Made by a program: the position numbers and the translations under genes. A DNA stretch of 58,524 nucleotides. It comes from Prevotella sp. Lineage in GTDB: Bacteria > Bacteroidota > Bacteroidia > Bacteroidales > Bacteroidaceae. How positions within the stretch are numbered: position 1 is the first letter of the stretch; the number at the start of each line of letters is the position of its first letter. The DNA lies in the NCBI GenBank assembly GCA_017561825.1, contig JAFZBK010000016.1, positions 1 through 58,524 on the forward strand. Reading direction: 5' to 3'. Under the pieces are notes generated by a model, which did not search any database, had not been told where the DNA came from, and saw nothing but the letters and a program-made list of their open reading frames with translations. Below, piece by piece: positions 35,574 to 44,717 of the stretch.

Positions 35574-37271
35574 TTATGACTTGTTCAACCACTCTTTGGG
35601 TGTCATGCCCGTGACTGACTTGAAAGTACGGAAGAACGTAGTCTCATTGGCAAACCCCGACTCATAATAAACATCAGCAATCTTCTGGCCAGCGTTCTTG
35701 CGCAGAAGCTGTTTGGCATGTTCTATGCGATAGGTGTTGACAAACTGGGAAAACGAGCAGCCTACCTGAGAATTGATACTTTCGGAAATGAAACGACGGT
35801 TGGTTCCAAGGGCATTAGCCACATCTTGTAGTTTCAGTTCACTGTTCTGGTAAAGTTTCTGTTCTTCCATTACCTTATCGATACGTTCCATCAGTGCCTT
35901 TGCTGTGTCAGAGACCTCTGGCTCTATTGATGCTGTCTGGTGTCTCTTCTTGTTCTTAAAGAAAATAAATGCGCAAATCAACAAAAGGGAAGTAAGGATC
36001 AACAAGGGCACAAGCCAACGACTGATGCTGGCATGATTATTTAACGGCTTTCTGCCAACATGGAACAGATAAACATGCTTCGAGGGTGTGAAGTTACTGG
36101 CGTTTATCATTCCTCCAGCCATCAACAGATTACCATCGGAAGTCAGTACGTGTGAGCAACTGGGTACTACAGGCAGGGGGTCGGTGTAGTAAAGCGTGAT
36201 GGGTGCACCACCATCAATAGAGGAATGACCATAGTCTATGCTAAGTATATAATGGTGAATCTTTGGACTTGTGTAGTAGTCTGCATCTATACCCATGAGG
36301 TATGCAAGTCCAGCTTGACGGTCTGCAATGATACACGAATAACATATCTTTTTTCCCATACACTCCATCGGAACGGGATAGGCAGTAGGCAGTAAGTTGA
36401 TGTCAGTTCCGCAGACCCGTGCTATTGCCACTTGACCAGTATGGTCCTGCACAGGCAGAAGGTAGGTATAGTCGTTCTTTGTCTCGTCACCGATGAAACT
36501 CGCAACGTCATTGTAGTCACCAGGGGATATTGGTTGCCAGGTCTCAAACAAGGGGATATGGACGCTGTCGCCCCTTAGACGCTCAGCACACGTAGAGAGC
36601 AGGGTGTCACCCTTTGTATCGCAGTTGCCCACGATTAAGACATCATTCCCTTCCATACGAAAGATATGGGGACAGGAGCGCTGGACCGCCACATCTTTTA
36701 TATAGGTGAAACTCTGCCTGAGAGAGTGGTCACCCATTCCGCTTTGCTTTTCTTGGAACAACTCGATGCCGTCGTCGTTGTACCAATTGCCCGCAATGAC
36801 CACCTGTCCGCTGTCAATTTCAAGTCCAGATGCCCCAGCACGCTTGCGCTGCATGTTACCGAAGCCTCGGAAGGTATGCGTCAGCGGATCGTAGAGTTCT
36901 GCCGAAAAGGTCTGTCCTATGCCCGTAGGCTGCTCTAAGCCACCAGCCAATAGCACTTTGCCGGACTTCAACACGACGGAGATGGCAAAATCATGATTAT
37001 AGGTCATCTGCATCGTATGCCACTTACCGTCTTGGTAGTATTCCGCTGTTGGAGTAGGGACAAAGCCATTAGTGTGACCTCCTGCCACCATCAGTTCTCC
37101 CCCAGCATAGAATACTTGATGTCCTGAACGTGGAATATTCAAGTCGGACAATTGTTCCACGTCTATCTTTACCAGGGGGCATAATAACGATTTGCTGTCT
37201 TGTCCAACCATCAGCAAAGGGGAAAAGACAGAAATAAAAAGAATCAGGCAAAATGGCATACCTTTATTCAT
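35574..37271 (-). CDS. Membrane-spanning Kelch-propeller AraC-family regulator
   Basis: The predicted start at 37271 gives 565 residues. A signal peptide is followed by a periplasmic beta-propeller of Kelch-like blades (ELMVAGGHTNG, KVLLAGGLEQP, GQVVIAGNWY, GNLLMAGGMIN). A single membrane helix follows (about residues 415-437, WLVPLLILTSLLLICAFIFF), then a cytosolic AraC-type DNA-binding domain at the C-terminus (two HTH motifs ending FFRTFKSVTGMTPKEW). There is no histidine kinase or receiver, unlike hybrid two-component systems, so it appears to couple an outside signal directly to DNA. Downstream exported genes are the likely targets. Confidence 0.88.
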   Translation of the reverse strand: MNKGMPFCLILFISVFSPLLMVGQDSKSLLCPLVKIDVEQLSDLNIPRSGHQVFYAGGELMVAGGHTNGFVPTPTAEYYQDGKWHTMQMTYNHDFAISVVLKSGKVLLAGGLEQPTGIGQTFSAELYDPLTHTFRGFGNMQRKRAGASGLEIDSGQVVIAGNWYNDDGIELFQEKQSGMGDHSLRQSFTYIKDVAVQRSCPHIFRMEGNDVLIVGNCDTKGDTLLSTCAERLRGDSVHIPLFETWQPISPGDYNDVASFIGDETKNDYTYLLPVQDHTGQVAIARVCGTDINLLPTAYPVPMECMGKKICYSCIIADRQAGLAYLMGIDADYYTSPKIHHYILSIDYGHSSIDGGAPITLYYTDPLPVVPSCSHVLTSDGNLLMAGGMINASNFTPSKHVYLFHVGRKPLNNHASISRWLVPLLILTSLLLICAFIFFKNKKRHQTASIEPEVSDTAKALMERIDKVMEEQKLYQNSELKLQDVANALGTNRRFISESINSQVGCSFSQFVNTYRIEHAKQLLRKNAGQKIADVYYESGFANETTFFRTFKSVTGMTPKEWLNKS

Positions 37272-37276
37272 TGGGA

Positions 37277-37308
37277 CAAAGATACGTTTTTCACCTGATA
37301 TCACCAAA
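37277..37308 (-). promoter_or_regulatory. Promoter of the Kelch-AraC gene, very close to its start
   Basis: On the minus strand TTTG (37305-37308), a 20-nt spacer and TATCTTTG (37277-37284) fit the consensus well. The -7 box ends only 5 nt before the ATG at 37271, so the mRNA is predicted to be leaderless or to begin at the ATG. This excludes the in-frame ATG at 37307. Confidence 0.7.
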
Positions 37309-37327
37309 CATTTTCAGTTTTTTTCTG

Positions 37328-38248
37328 TTAGGCTTTCTTGGCTCTTATCATGCAATAGATGCCCAGGATGATGAAGGGAATCGATAGGATCTGTCCCATA
37401 TTGAAGAGCATGCCTTCTTCGAAAGCCTCCTGCACATCCTTGGTATATTCGATGAAGAAGCGGAAAGTGAAGATATAGGTGAGGCAGAAACCGAAGAAGA
37501 AGCCGGTACCAACCTTCTGCGGATATTTCCTATAGAGACGCCACATAATGAAGAAGAGAATGGCATAGGCAATGGCCTCATAGAGCTGTCCGGGATGGCG
37601 GGGCATCGTATCCACACGTTCAAAGATAAACGCCCAGGGTACATCTGTCACCTTACCGATAATCTCTGAGTTCATCAGGTTACCCAAGCGGATGAAACAG
37701 GCCGTTGTTCCTGTGGCGATGGCGATATTGTCGAGCACTGTCCAGATGTTCAGCTTTGACCATCTCACATAGAGAAGGAGGGCGATGATTAAGCCAAATG
37801 TGCCGCCATGACTGGCCAGTCCTTCATACCCTGTGAACTTCCAACCTCCGTCTGCCATGAAGTGGATGGGCAGCAGCATCTCGATGAAATGCTTGCCCGA
37901 AGATAGGAAGTAATCGGGCTGGTAGAACAGACAATGACCAAGTCGTGCACCAATCAAGATTCCCAGGAAGCAGTACACGAACAGAGGGTCGAAGACGTTC
38001 TCCTTTTCTTTCTTCCCCTTGGCATTGACTATGGTGCGTTCTGCAATCTTCTGTTCATAGAACAGCTTGCGAACGATGATATAAGCTAATGCCAAGCCAA
38101 TAAGCCAGCACAGGGAGTACCAACGTAAGCCGAGCGGTCCAAGCTTAAAGGCAATGAGATTGGGATTCCAGTTGATGAATAGAAGACCCCTCCCAGCCTC
38201 CCCTATAGGTGAGGAGCAATTAGCGATGGTAGATAATAATATGTTCAT
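37328..38248 (-). CDS. lgt: Prolipoprotein diacylglyceryl transferase
   Basis: Lgt attaches diacylglycerol to the lipobox cysteine of prelipoproteins in the inner membrane, which is needed by the lipoproteins in this window. The 306-residue protein has about seven helices, with SHGGTFGLI (about residues 136-144) and the Lgt signature [16 protein letters not shown] (about 188-203). The usual family start, near INWNP, is at about residue 26. The 25 preceding residues are partly encoded by an intergenic-type repeat (38181-38215). It follows ychF on the same strand. Confidence 0.93.
   Translation of the reverse strand: MNILLSTIANCSSPIGEAGRGLLFINWNPNLIAFKLGPLGLRWYSLCWLIGLALAYIIVRKLFYEQKIAERTIVNAKGKKEKENVFDPLFVYCFLGILIGARLGHCLFYQPDYFLSSGKHFIEMLLPIHFMADGGWKFTGYEGLASHGGTFGLIIALLLYVRWSKLNIWTVLDNIAIATGTTACFIRLGNLMNSEIIGKVTDVPWAFIFERVDTMPRHPGQLYEAIAYAILFFIMWRLYRKYPQKVGTGFFFGFCLTYIFTFRFFIEYTKDVQEAFEEGMLFNMGQILSIPFIILGIYCMIRAKKA
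38181..38215 (-). repeat. GC-rich hairpin repeat inside the lgt 5' coding region
   Basis: On the minus strand this reads CTCCTCACCTATAGGGGAGG followed by CTGGGAGGGGTCTT. It matches the plus-strand repeat at 38285-38319 (CCCTCCCTATAGGGAGGG, then TAGGGGTGGGTCTT) in both design and sequence, in inverted orientation. It encodes about residues 12-23 of Lgt. Confidence 0.65.
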
Positions 38249-38284
38249 ATAACGTGATGAATAATCTAAGTTGAAAAGTAATAA

Positions 38285-38320
38285 CCCCCTCCCTATAGGG
38301 AGGGTAGGGGTGGGTCTTTA
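38285..38320 (+). repeat. GC-rich hairpin repeat between lgt and ychF
   Basis: CCCTCCC-TATA-GGGAGGG (38287-38304) is a perfect 18-bp palindrome followed by TAGGGGTGGGTCTTTA. The final TTA is the stop codon of the leftward ychF gene. It can act as a terminator for ychF and is a copy of the repeat found in lgt and before dtd. Confidence 0.7.
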
Positions 38321-39418
38321 AACATTAAAGCGGAAGTGCATGATATCGCCGTCCTGCACCACATAATCCTTACCTTCAATACCCATCTTACCTGCCTCGC
38401 GGACAGCTGCTTCGGAGCCATATTGGATGTAATCGTCGTACTTGATCACCTCCGCACGGATAAAGCCTTTCTCAAAGTCAGTATGGATCACGCCAGCGCA
38501 CTGCGGAGCCTTCCAGCCTTTCTTGTAAGTCCATGCCTTCACTTCCATCTCACCAGCGGTGATGAAGGTCTCGAGGTTCAGTAGGGAGTAGGCCTTTTTG
38601 ATGAGTCGGTTTACACCGCTCTCCTCCAAGCCCAGTTCCTCGAGGAACATCTGCTTGTCTTCATAGCTTTCCAGCTCGGCGATATCCTCTTCGGTCTTGG
38701 CGGCAATCACCATGGATTCAGCACCTTCTTCCTTGGCCAAGGCCTCTATCTGACGGGTGAAATCATTGCCAGTCTTGGCCTCTGCTTCGCCGACGTTGCA
38801 GACGTAAAGCACAGGCTTGGAGGTCAGCAGGAAGAGGTTCTTGGCGCAATCCTGCTCATCCTTTGTATCAAACTCCACAACACGAGCATTCTTACCTTGT
38901 TCCAGCACTTCTTTATACGCCTTCAGCACCGTTGCTTCTATCTTGGCTTCCTTGTTACCTGCGGCAGCGGCCTTCTCGGTTTTGGCCAACCTGCTCTCAA
39001 TGGTCTCTAAGTCCTTCAGTTGGAGCTCTGTATCAATGATCTCCTTGTCGCGGATGGGATTGATAGTACCATCCACATGGGTGATATTCTCATCCTCAAA
39101 ACAGCGAAGCACATGGATGATGGCATCCGTCTCGCGGATGTTTCCAAGGAACTTGTTTCCCAATCCTTCGCCCTTGGAAGCACCTTTCACCAAGCCTGCA
39201 ATATCCACGATCTCGCAAGTGGCGGGAACGATACGACCCGGATGTACGAGTTCGGCCAGTTTGGTGAGTCGTTCATCAGGAACGGTAATCACACCCACAT
39301 TGGGTTCAATCGTACAGAAAGGGAAATTGGCTGCCTGCGCCTTGGCACTGCTCAGACAGTTGAAAAGGGTGGACTTACCCACATTCGGGAGTCCTACAAT
39401 ACCACATTTTAATGCCAT
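38318..39418 (-). CDS. ychF: Ribosome-binding ATPase YchF
   Basis: YchF (OLA1) is an Obg-family P-loop ATPase that binds ribosomes and takes part in stress responses. The 366-residue protein starts with the G1 motif GLPNVGKS (residues 9-16), carries a coiled-coil insertion (about 120-200) and ends with a TGS domain (about 280-366). Length and order are typical. Its stop codon lies in the GC-rich hairpin repeat. Confidence 0.97.
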   Translation of the reverse strand: MALKCGIVGLPNVGKSTLFNCLSSAKAQAANFPFCTIEPNVGVITVPDERLTKLAELVHPGRIVPATCEIVDIAGLVKGASKGEGLGNKFLGNIRETDAIIHVLRCFEDENITHVDGTINPIRDKEIIDTELQLKDLETIESRLAKTEKAAAAGNKEAKIEATVLKAYKEVLEQGKNARVVEFDTKDEQDCAKNLFLLTSKPVLYVCNVGEAEAKTGNDFTRQIEALAKEEGAESMVIAAKTEEDIAELESYEDKQMFLEELGLEESGVNRLIKKAYSLLNLETFITAGEMEVKAWTYKKGWKAPQCAGVIHTDFEKGFIRAEVIKYDDYIQYGSEAAVREAGKMGIEGKDYVVQDGDIMHFRFNV

Positions 39419-39446
39419 ATATCTATAAACGTTTATATTCCGGCTG

Positions 39447-39454
39447 CAAAATTA
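39447..39454 (-). promoter_or_regulatory. -7 box of ychF
   Basis: On the minus strand this reads TAATTTTG, fitting TAnnTTTG, about 29 nt before the ychF start. No clear -33 was seen. Confidence 0.5.
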
Positions 39455-39493
39455 CTAATTAATTATGAATTATGCATTACGAATTATGAATTA

Positions 39494-42259
39494 TTAATGT
39501 GCCTCGAGCCAGTTGGTGCCGAAGCCACAGTCGGCAATGAGGGGCACACGGAGGGCATAAGCGTTCTGCATTTCCTCGATGACGATGCGTTCCACGATCT
39601 CTTTCTCCTCAGGATAGACGGAGAAGTTGAGTTCGTCGTGTACTTGGAGAATCATCTTACTTTTGATGCCTTCTTTCTTGAAGCGGTTGAAGATGCGGAT
39701 CATGGCCACCTTGATGATATCTGCTGCACTGCCTTGGATGGGGGCGTTGATGGCATTGCGCTCGGCAAAATTGCGCACCGTGGCATTATGCGAGTTGATA
39801 TCCGGCAGGTAACGACGACGGTGGAACACGGTTTCTGCATAGCCTTTCTCGCGGGCTTTCTGCTTCGCCTCTTCCATATACTGATGTACTTGCGGGAAGG
39901 TGTAGAAGAAACCATCGATGAGCTGTTTGGCTTCATCGCGAGAGATATCCAGTCGTTCAGCGAGTCCGAAGACGGTGATACCATAGATGATACCGAAGTT
40001 AGCACGTTTCGACTTGGTTCGCTCATCTCTGCTCACCTCGTTGATCTCCTTTTTATAAATGGTAGCAGCGGTGGCTGCATGCAGATCCTTGCCTTCGCGG
40101 AACACGTTCATCATATTCTCATCTTGGGATAGATGCGCCATCACCCTCAGTTCAATCTGGGAGTAGTCGGCTGAAAAAAACAGACAACCAGGTTCTGGAA
40201 TGAAAGCCTTGCGGATTTCCTTGCCATCCTCACCGCGAATGGGGATGTTCTGCAGGTTGGGATCACTCGAGGAGAGTCGTCCTGTTGCCGTGATGGTCTG
40301 GTTAAACGACGTATGGATATGTCCTGTACGTGCATTGATCAGCTTGGGTAATGCATCGATATAGGTGCCGAGGAGCTTCTTTAATCCTCTATGTTGTAGG
40401 ATCTTATCTACGATCTCATGTTTATGGGAGAGCTGTTGTAGTACCTCTTCGCTGGTAACAAACTGACCCGTCTTGGTCTTCTTCGGCTTCTCCACAATCT
40501 TCATCTTACCAAAGAGGATGTCACCCACTTGCTTTGGCGAGGCGATGTTGAACTGTTCGCCTGCAAGCTCATAGATTTGTTGCTCTAGTTCCTGCATCCT
40601 ATTGGTGAAAATCTTTGATGTTTCGTTCAAGGAATCGGTATCAAGACAAACACCGTTCATCTCCATCTCGGCCAAGACTGGCACCAAGGGCATCTCGATT
40701 TCATAGAAGAGATGTTCCACGCCCGACTCTTTCAGTTTCGGTTCCAGTACGTTTTTCAGTTTCAATGTCACATCTGCATCCTCACAAGCATATTCATAGA
40801 CGAGGGTAGGAGGGAGGTCGCGCATGGATTTCTGGTTTTTACCCTTCGGACCAATCAGCTCATCAATATGGATCGTCTTGTAGTCGAGTAGTGTCTCTGC
40901 CATGTAATCCATGTTATGTCTGAGTTCGGGTTGGATGAGATAGTGGGCAATCATCGTATCCCATAACTGACCCTTCAACTCGATTCCGTAGTTGCGGAGA
41001 ACCTCAAGGTCGTATTTGATGTTCTGACCGATTTTCAGAATTTGTGGATTTTCATACAACGGCTTGAAGATGTTCACCAATTTCTCGGCTTCTTGACGGT
41101 TGGACGGGATGGCAACATAAAAAGCTTCATTTTCCTTCACCGCGAAGCTTAATCCCACCAATTCGGCATCAATCGGGTTGGTTGAAGTCGTCTCTGTGTC
41201 TAAAACAAGAATTTCATTTGTCCGTAAAAAGTCATATAATTCCTGCGCATCCTTCTCATTCTCAACCAATTTGTAATTGTGCTTAACATCTTTTAATGAA
41301 AAATACTGCGGGTTTTCCTCACTCTCTGTACTGGTGGGAGCGAAAAAGCCAAACAGATCGGGTTGCGATTGCGCTTTTGCGGGTGCTTTTTGTGGTTTGT
41401 TGAGGAACTTGTCAGCGAGTGTTCTGAACTCGAGTTCCGTAAAGATTTTCCGCAATGACTTCTCGTCTGGTTCCATCACCTTCAGTTCATCCAAGTTTAG
41501 TTCAATGGGAACATCGGTTCGGATGGTTGCGAGGAACTTCGACATCTTGATGTCTTCCACTGCCGCTTCGATCTTCTCGCGCAGCTTCCCTTTGATCTGC
41601 TCGGTGTTGTTCAGCAGGTTCTCTACTGTTCCAAACTCATTGATGAGTTTCACTGCAGTTTTCTCTCCAACGCCAGGACAACCAGGGAAGTTATCGGCTG
41701 AGTCACCCATGAGTGCCAGCAAATCAATGACATGTTGTGGGGTAGGGATACCATACTTATTACAAACACCCATTTCATCGAGCGTTTCATAACCTCCGCC
41801 ATGACGGGGACGGTAGATGAAGACATTTTTCTTCACCAGCTGTCCATAATCCTTATCAGGTGTGAGCATATAGGTAGAAACACCGGTTTCACCGCTCTTG
41901 ATGGCTAATGTGCCGATAACATCATCCGCCTCGAAGCCATCTACCTGAAGCACAGGTATCCGCATGGCATCAAGTATCTCCTTGATAATAGGAACGGAAG
42001 CACGAATATCCTCGGGTGTTTCTTCACGCTGCGCCTTGTATGCCGGGAAGGCCTCTGTCCGGAAGGTAGGACCATGAGGGTCGAAAGCCACTCCCAGATG
42101 CGTTGGCTTCTCTTTTTCCAGTACTTCATGAAGCGTGTTACAGAATCCCATGATGGCCGATGTGTTCAGTCCTTTGGAATTGATGCGCGGGTTCTTTATG
42201 AATGCATAATAGGCACGATAAATGAGTGCGTAAGCGTCTAAAAGAAACAATTTATCCAT
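39494..42259 (-). CDS. polA: DNA polymerase I
   Basis: The 921-residue protein joins three activities. The 5'-3' exonuclease domain (about 1-290) starts with LFLLDAYALIYRAYYAF. The 3'-5' exonuclease domain begins around residue 330 and keeps the catalytic D354-T-E356 motif, so proofreading is predicted to be intact. The polymerase domain (about 540-921) has the catalytic D698 in DYSQIELR and the final QVHDELNF motif. It acts in Okazaki-fragment maturation and repair. It diverges from the polyprenyl synthetase gene. Confidence 0.98.
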   Translation of the reverse strand: MDKLFLLDAYALIYRAYYAFIKNPRINSKGLNTSAIMGFCNTLHEVLEKEKPTHLGVAFDPHGPTFRTEAFPAYKAQREETPEDIRASVPIIKEILDAMRIPVLQVDGFEADDVIGTLAIKSGETGVSTYMLTPDKDYGQLVKKNVFIYRPRHGGGYETLDEMGVCNKYGIPTPQHVIDLLALMGDSADNFPGCPGVGEKTAVKLINEFGTVENLLNNTEQIKGKLREKIEAAVEDIKMSKFLATIRTDVPIELNLDELKVMEPDEKSLRKIFTELEFRTLADKFLNKPQKAPAKAQSQPDLFGFFAPTSTESEENPQYFSLKDVKHNYKLVENEKDAQELYDFLRTNEILVLDTETTSTNPIDAELVGLSFAVKENEAFYVAIPSNRQEAEKLVNIFKPLYENPQILKIGQNIKYDLEVLRNYGIELKGQLWDTMIAHYLIQPELRHNMDYMAETLLDYKTIHIDELIGPKGKNQKSMRDLPPTLVYEYACEDADVTLKLKNVLEPKLKESGVEHLFYEIEMPLVPVLAEMEMNGVCLDTDSLNETSKIFTNRMQELEQQIYELAGEQFNIASPKQVGDILFGKMKIVEKPKKTKTGQFVTSEEVLQQLSHKHEIVDKILQHRGLKKLLGTYIDALPKLINARTGHIHTSFNQTITATGRLSSSDPNLQNIPIRGEDGKEIRKAFIPEPGCLFFSADYSQIELRVMAHLSQDENMMNVFREGKDLHAATAATIYKKEINEVSRDERTKSKRANFGIIYGITVFGLAERLDISRDEAKQLIDGFFYTFPQVHQYMEEAKQKAREKGYAETVFHRRRYLPDINSHNATVRNFAERNAINAPIQGSAADIIKVAMIRIFNRFKKEGIKSKMILQVHDELNFSVYPEEKEIVERIVIEEMQNAYALRVPLIADCGFGTNWLEAH

Positions 42260-42279
42260 AAATAATCTAATTTTCTGCT

Positions 42280-42287
42280 CAAAATTA
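42280..42287 (-). promoter_or_regulatory. -7 box of polA
   Basis: TAATTTTG on the minus strand, 20 nt upstream of the polA start. It lies back to back with the promoter at 42321-42328. Confidence 0.5.
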
Positions 42288-42320
42288 CAAATTCTTTTTC
42301 ATTAATCCGAAGAAATTCCT

Positions 42321-42328
42321 TAATTTTG
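42321..42328 (+). promoter_or_regulatory. -7 box of the polyprenyl synthetase gene
   Basis: TAATTTTG ends 17 nt before the ATG at 42346, predicting a short leader of about 10 nt. No convincing -33 element was found. Confidence 0.5.
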
Positions 42329-42345
42329 CATGAAATTTCTGTGAC

Positions 42346-43320
42346 ATGGATAATCAATTGGTCATTACAGCACCTATTCAGAAGGATTTGAACAACTTCA
42401 TTGAGATGTTCAATCAAGCACTGACACACCCTGACGGCTTACTGGGTCAGGCGCTGTCACATATTCGGAATAGGGGAGGGAAGCGCATGCGTCCCATACT
42501 TCTTTTGCTGATGGCCAAGAACTTCGGAGGTGTGAATGAGGCAACGCTTCATTCGGCCGTAGGACTGGAATTGCTTCACACTGCCAGTCTGGTACATGAT
42601 GATGTGGTGGATGAAGCCAAGGAAAGACGCGGTCAACAATCAGTAAACGCCTGTTATGATAATAAGGTGGCTGTGCTTGTTGGTGATTATGTGCTTTCTA
42701 CCGCACTTTTCCATGTCAGTATGACCCATCAGGAAGCCATCTTCCGTCAGATTGCTGAGTTGGGTAGGGCCTTGGCTAATGGTGAGATCCTGCAGCTTAC
42801 AAACACCGATGAAAACGGTCTTTCTGAAGAGAAATACTTCCAAGTGATTGAGAAAAAGACCGGTGCTTTGTTCGAGTCATGCTGTATCATCGGTGCACTT
42901 TCTGCTGGTATGACTATGGATGATATCCAAGAGGTTAGACGGTTTGGCAAGATTATCGGTACCATCTTCCAGATCCGCGATGATATCTTTGATTATTACG
43001 ACTCCAAAGAGATTGGTAAGCCAACAGGAAACGATTTGGCTGAAGGTAAGCTGACGCTACCTGTTCTTTATGCGCTGAACCACACCGATGATGCTAACAT
43101 GCAATCATTGGCCAAGAAGGTGAAGAATGGAACCGTAACCTCCGATGAAATTGCCACTTTAGTGACCTTCACTAAAGAACATGGCGGCATTGATTATGCA
43201 GAGAAGAAGATGGATGAACTGGCTGCTGAAGGTCTTGAGTTTATCCGTAAAAGCGTCAAGCCGGAGTTGCAAGACGCCTTTACGGCCTATCTCGAATATG
43301 TCATTCAGCGTAAGAACTAA
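42346..43320 (+). CDS. Polyprenyl (all-trans) diphosphate synthase
   Basis: The 324-residue protein is a trans-isoprenyl diphosphate synthase with both Asp-rich motifs: D85-D-V-V-D89 in LVHDDVVDEAKERRG and DDIFD in QIRDDIFDYYDSKEIGKP. It extends an allylic chain with IPP, probably to make the side chain of menaquinone, which the fumarate reductase in this window would need. Chain length cannot be read reliably. The substrate pathway links to ispG at 12.3 kb. Confidence 0.94.
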   Translation: MDNQLVITAPIQKDLNNFIEMFNQALTHPDGLLGQALSHIRNRGGKRMRPILLLLMAKNFGGVNEATLHSAVGLELLHTASLVHDDVVDEAKERRGQQSVNACYDNKVAVLVGDYVLSTALFHVSMTHQEAIFRQIAELGRALANGEILQLTNTDENGLSEEKYFQVIEKKTGALFESCCIIGALSAGMTMDDIQEVRRFGKIIGTIFQIRDDIFDYYDSKEIGKPTGNDLAEGKLTLPVLYALNHTDDANMQSLAKKVKNGTVTSDEIATLVTFTKEHGGIDYAEKKMDELAAEGLEFIRKSVKPELQDAFTAYLEYVIQRKN

Positions 43321-43371
43321 GTTTCCTGAAAGTTCGAGAAACCTGTTCCCACTTTTTTTCGTACTCTCGTT

Positions 43372-44301
43372 TTAGAAGAACTTCACTTCTGTTCCCTCAA
43401 TCTCTGAAAGCAAAAGGTTGGCAAGTCTGGATGTACCCAGGCGGAACCATTTGTTGGTGAGCCATTTCTCACCCAGCACTTCTTTTACGATGGTGTAGTA
43501 GATCATCGCATCCATCACGCTATTGATGCCGCCAGCAGGCTTGAAACCAATCTGAATACCCGTTTCATCATAGTATTCCTTCATGGCCTGGCACATCACA
43601 TAAGCGGCCTCTGGGGTGGCTGAAATCTTCTCCTTACCCGTACTGGTCTTGATGTAATCGGCTCCTGCATACATCGAAAGGATGGATGCTTTCTTGATAT
43701 TTGCTGCTGTAACCAGACAACCAGTCTCTAGAATCACCTTCATAGCTGCGTCACCACAGGCTTGTTTCAGCTCGCTGATATCGTCGCAAAGCGACTCATA
43801 ATCACCACTGAGGAACTTACCTACTGGCATTACGATATCAATTTCAGTGGCACCGTCCTTTACAGCCAGCATGGTTTCAGCTACTTTTACCTCAATTAAT
43901 GCTTGTGAAGATGGGAAACTTCCTGACACACAGGCGATTTCAACGCCATCTACTTCCAGTGTCTCTGCCACTGTCTTGGCAAAGCAGGGATAGACGCAGA
44001 TGGTTGCCACGTGGGGCAGGTCGGCATATTGCTCATCAAACTGGTTCACTCTTTCCGTGAAAGCCATGATGCTTTCATCAGAATCGGTGGTCTTTAACGA
44101 TGTCAGCTCAATACTTCCAAAGAGAAATTTCTTTACTTCCATCGTGTCGTTTTCAGGTACTTTTTCAGCAATGATCTTCTTCACGGCTGCTTTCACCTCT
44201 TCATCACTGATGTCGAGGTTATACTTACTCAGAGCCTCTTCGTACTTGCTCTTCTGTGGCATCTCGAAATGATGCTCGTGCTGATGGTCTGCCATAATCA
44301 T
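43372..44301 (-). CDS. deoC: Deoxyribose-phosphate aldolase
   Basis: DeoC cleaves 2-deoxyribose 5-phosphate to acetaldehyde and glyceraldehyde 3-phosphate in deoxynucleoside breakdown. The 309-residue protein is a TIM barrel with the Schiff-base lysine in DYIKTSTGK. The N-terminal extension (about 60 residues, starting with a His-rich DHQHEHHFE) makes it longer than E. coli DeoC (259). ATG at 44301 or 44295 is possible. Confidence 0.95.
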   Translation of the reverse strand: MIMADHQHEHHFEMPQKSKYEEALSKYNLDISDEEVKAAVKKIIAEKVPENDTMEVKKFLFGSIELTSLKTTDSDESIMAFTERVNQFDEQYADLPHVATICVYPCFAKTVAETLEVDGVEIACVSGSFPSSQALIEVKVAETMLAVKDGATEIDIVMPVGKFLSGDYESLCDDISELKQACGDAAMKVILETGCLVTAANIKKASILSMYAGADYIKTSTGKEKISATPEAAYVMCQAMKEYYDETGIQIGFKPAGGINSVMDAMIYYTIVKEVLGEKWLTNKWFRLGTSRLANLLLSEIEGTEVKFF

Positions 44302-44334
44302 TATTATTTAGTTAGTAATGTAATTATCTGTATA

Positions 44335-44661
44335 TCACGCCTTTAACTTAGGATTCTCCAAGTGGCGCGTCTTGTCGCGGAAGGTCTTCTTCTGGATGGA
44401 TTTCTCGAACTCTTCTGTCAGATCAACTCCTGTTTGGTTTGCCAAACAAACGAGCACCCAGAGCACATCAGCCATCTCCTCGCCAAGGTTCTCTTTCTCA
44501 CCTGGCTTGAAACTCTGATCACCGTATTTGCGTGCCATCACACGAGCCAGCTCACCAACCTCCTCTGTCAGAACCGCCATGTTGGTCAACTCTGAGAAAT
44601 AGCGAACGCCGTATTCATGAATCCAGCGGTCAACCGCCTCTTGTGCTTCTTTGATCGTCAT
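44335..44661 (-). CDS. MazG-like nucleotide pyrophosphohydrolase
   Basis: This 108-residue all-alpha protein has the MazG-type metal-binding pattern: EVGELARV (about 32-39) and ENLGEEMADVLWVL (about 58-71). Family members hydrolyse NTPs or dNTPs to the monophosphate. It lies between deoC and dtd on the same strand. Specificity is unknown. Confidence 0.92.
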   Translation of the reverse strand: MTIKEAQEAVDRWIHEYGVRYFSELTNMAVLTEEVGELARVMARKYGDQSFKPGEKENLGEEMADVLWVLVCLANQTGVDLTEEFEKSIQKKTFRDKTRHLENPKLKA

Positions 44662-44680
44662 AGTTTCTCTTACTTTATTA

Positions 44681-44717
44681 CTCCCCTCCTTTTGGGAGGG
44701 GTAGGGGGTAGGCTTTA
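44681..44717 (+). repeat. GC-rich hairpin repeat before the dtd stop
   Basis: CCCCTCC (44683-44689) and GGAGGGG (44695-44701) form a hairpin followed by TAGGGGGTAGGCTTTA. The right end resembles the copy at 38285-38320, and again the final TTA gives the stop codon of a leftward gene (dtd). Probably also the dtd terminator. Confidence 0.65.

Noticed and set aside
43321-43371. Terminator between the polyprenyl synthetase and deoC genes
   Set aside because: GTTTC/GAAAC and a T-run are present, but the stem is only 5 bp with a large loop, too weak to call.
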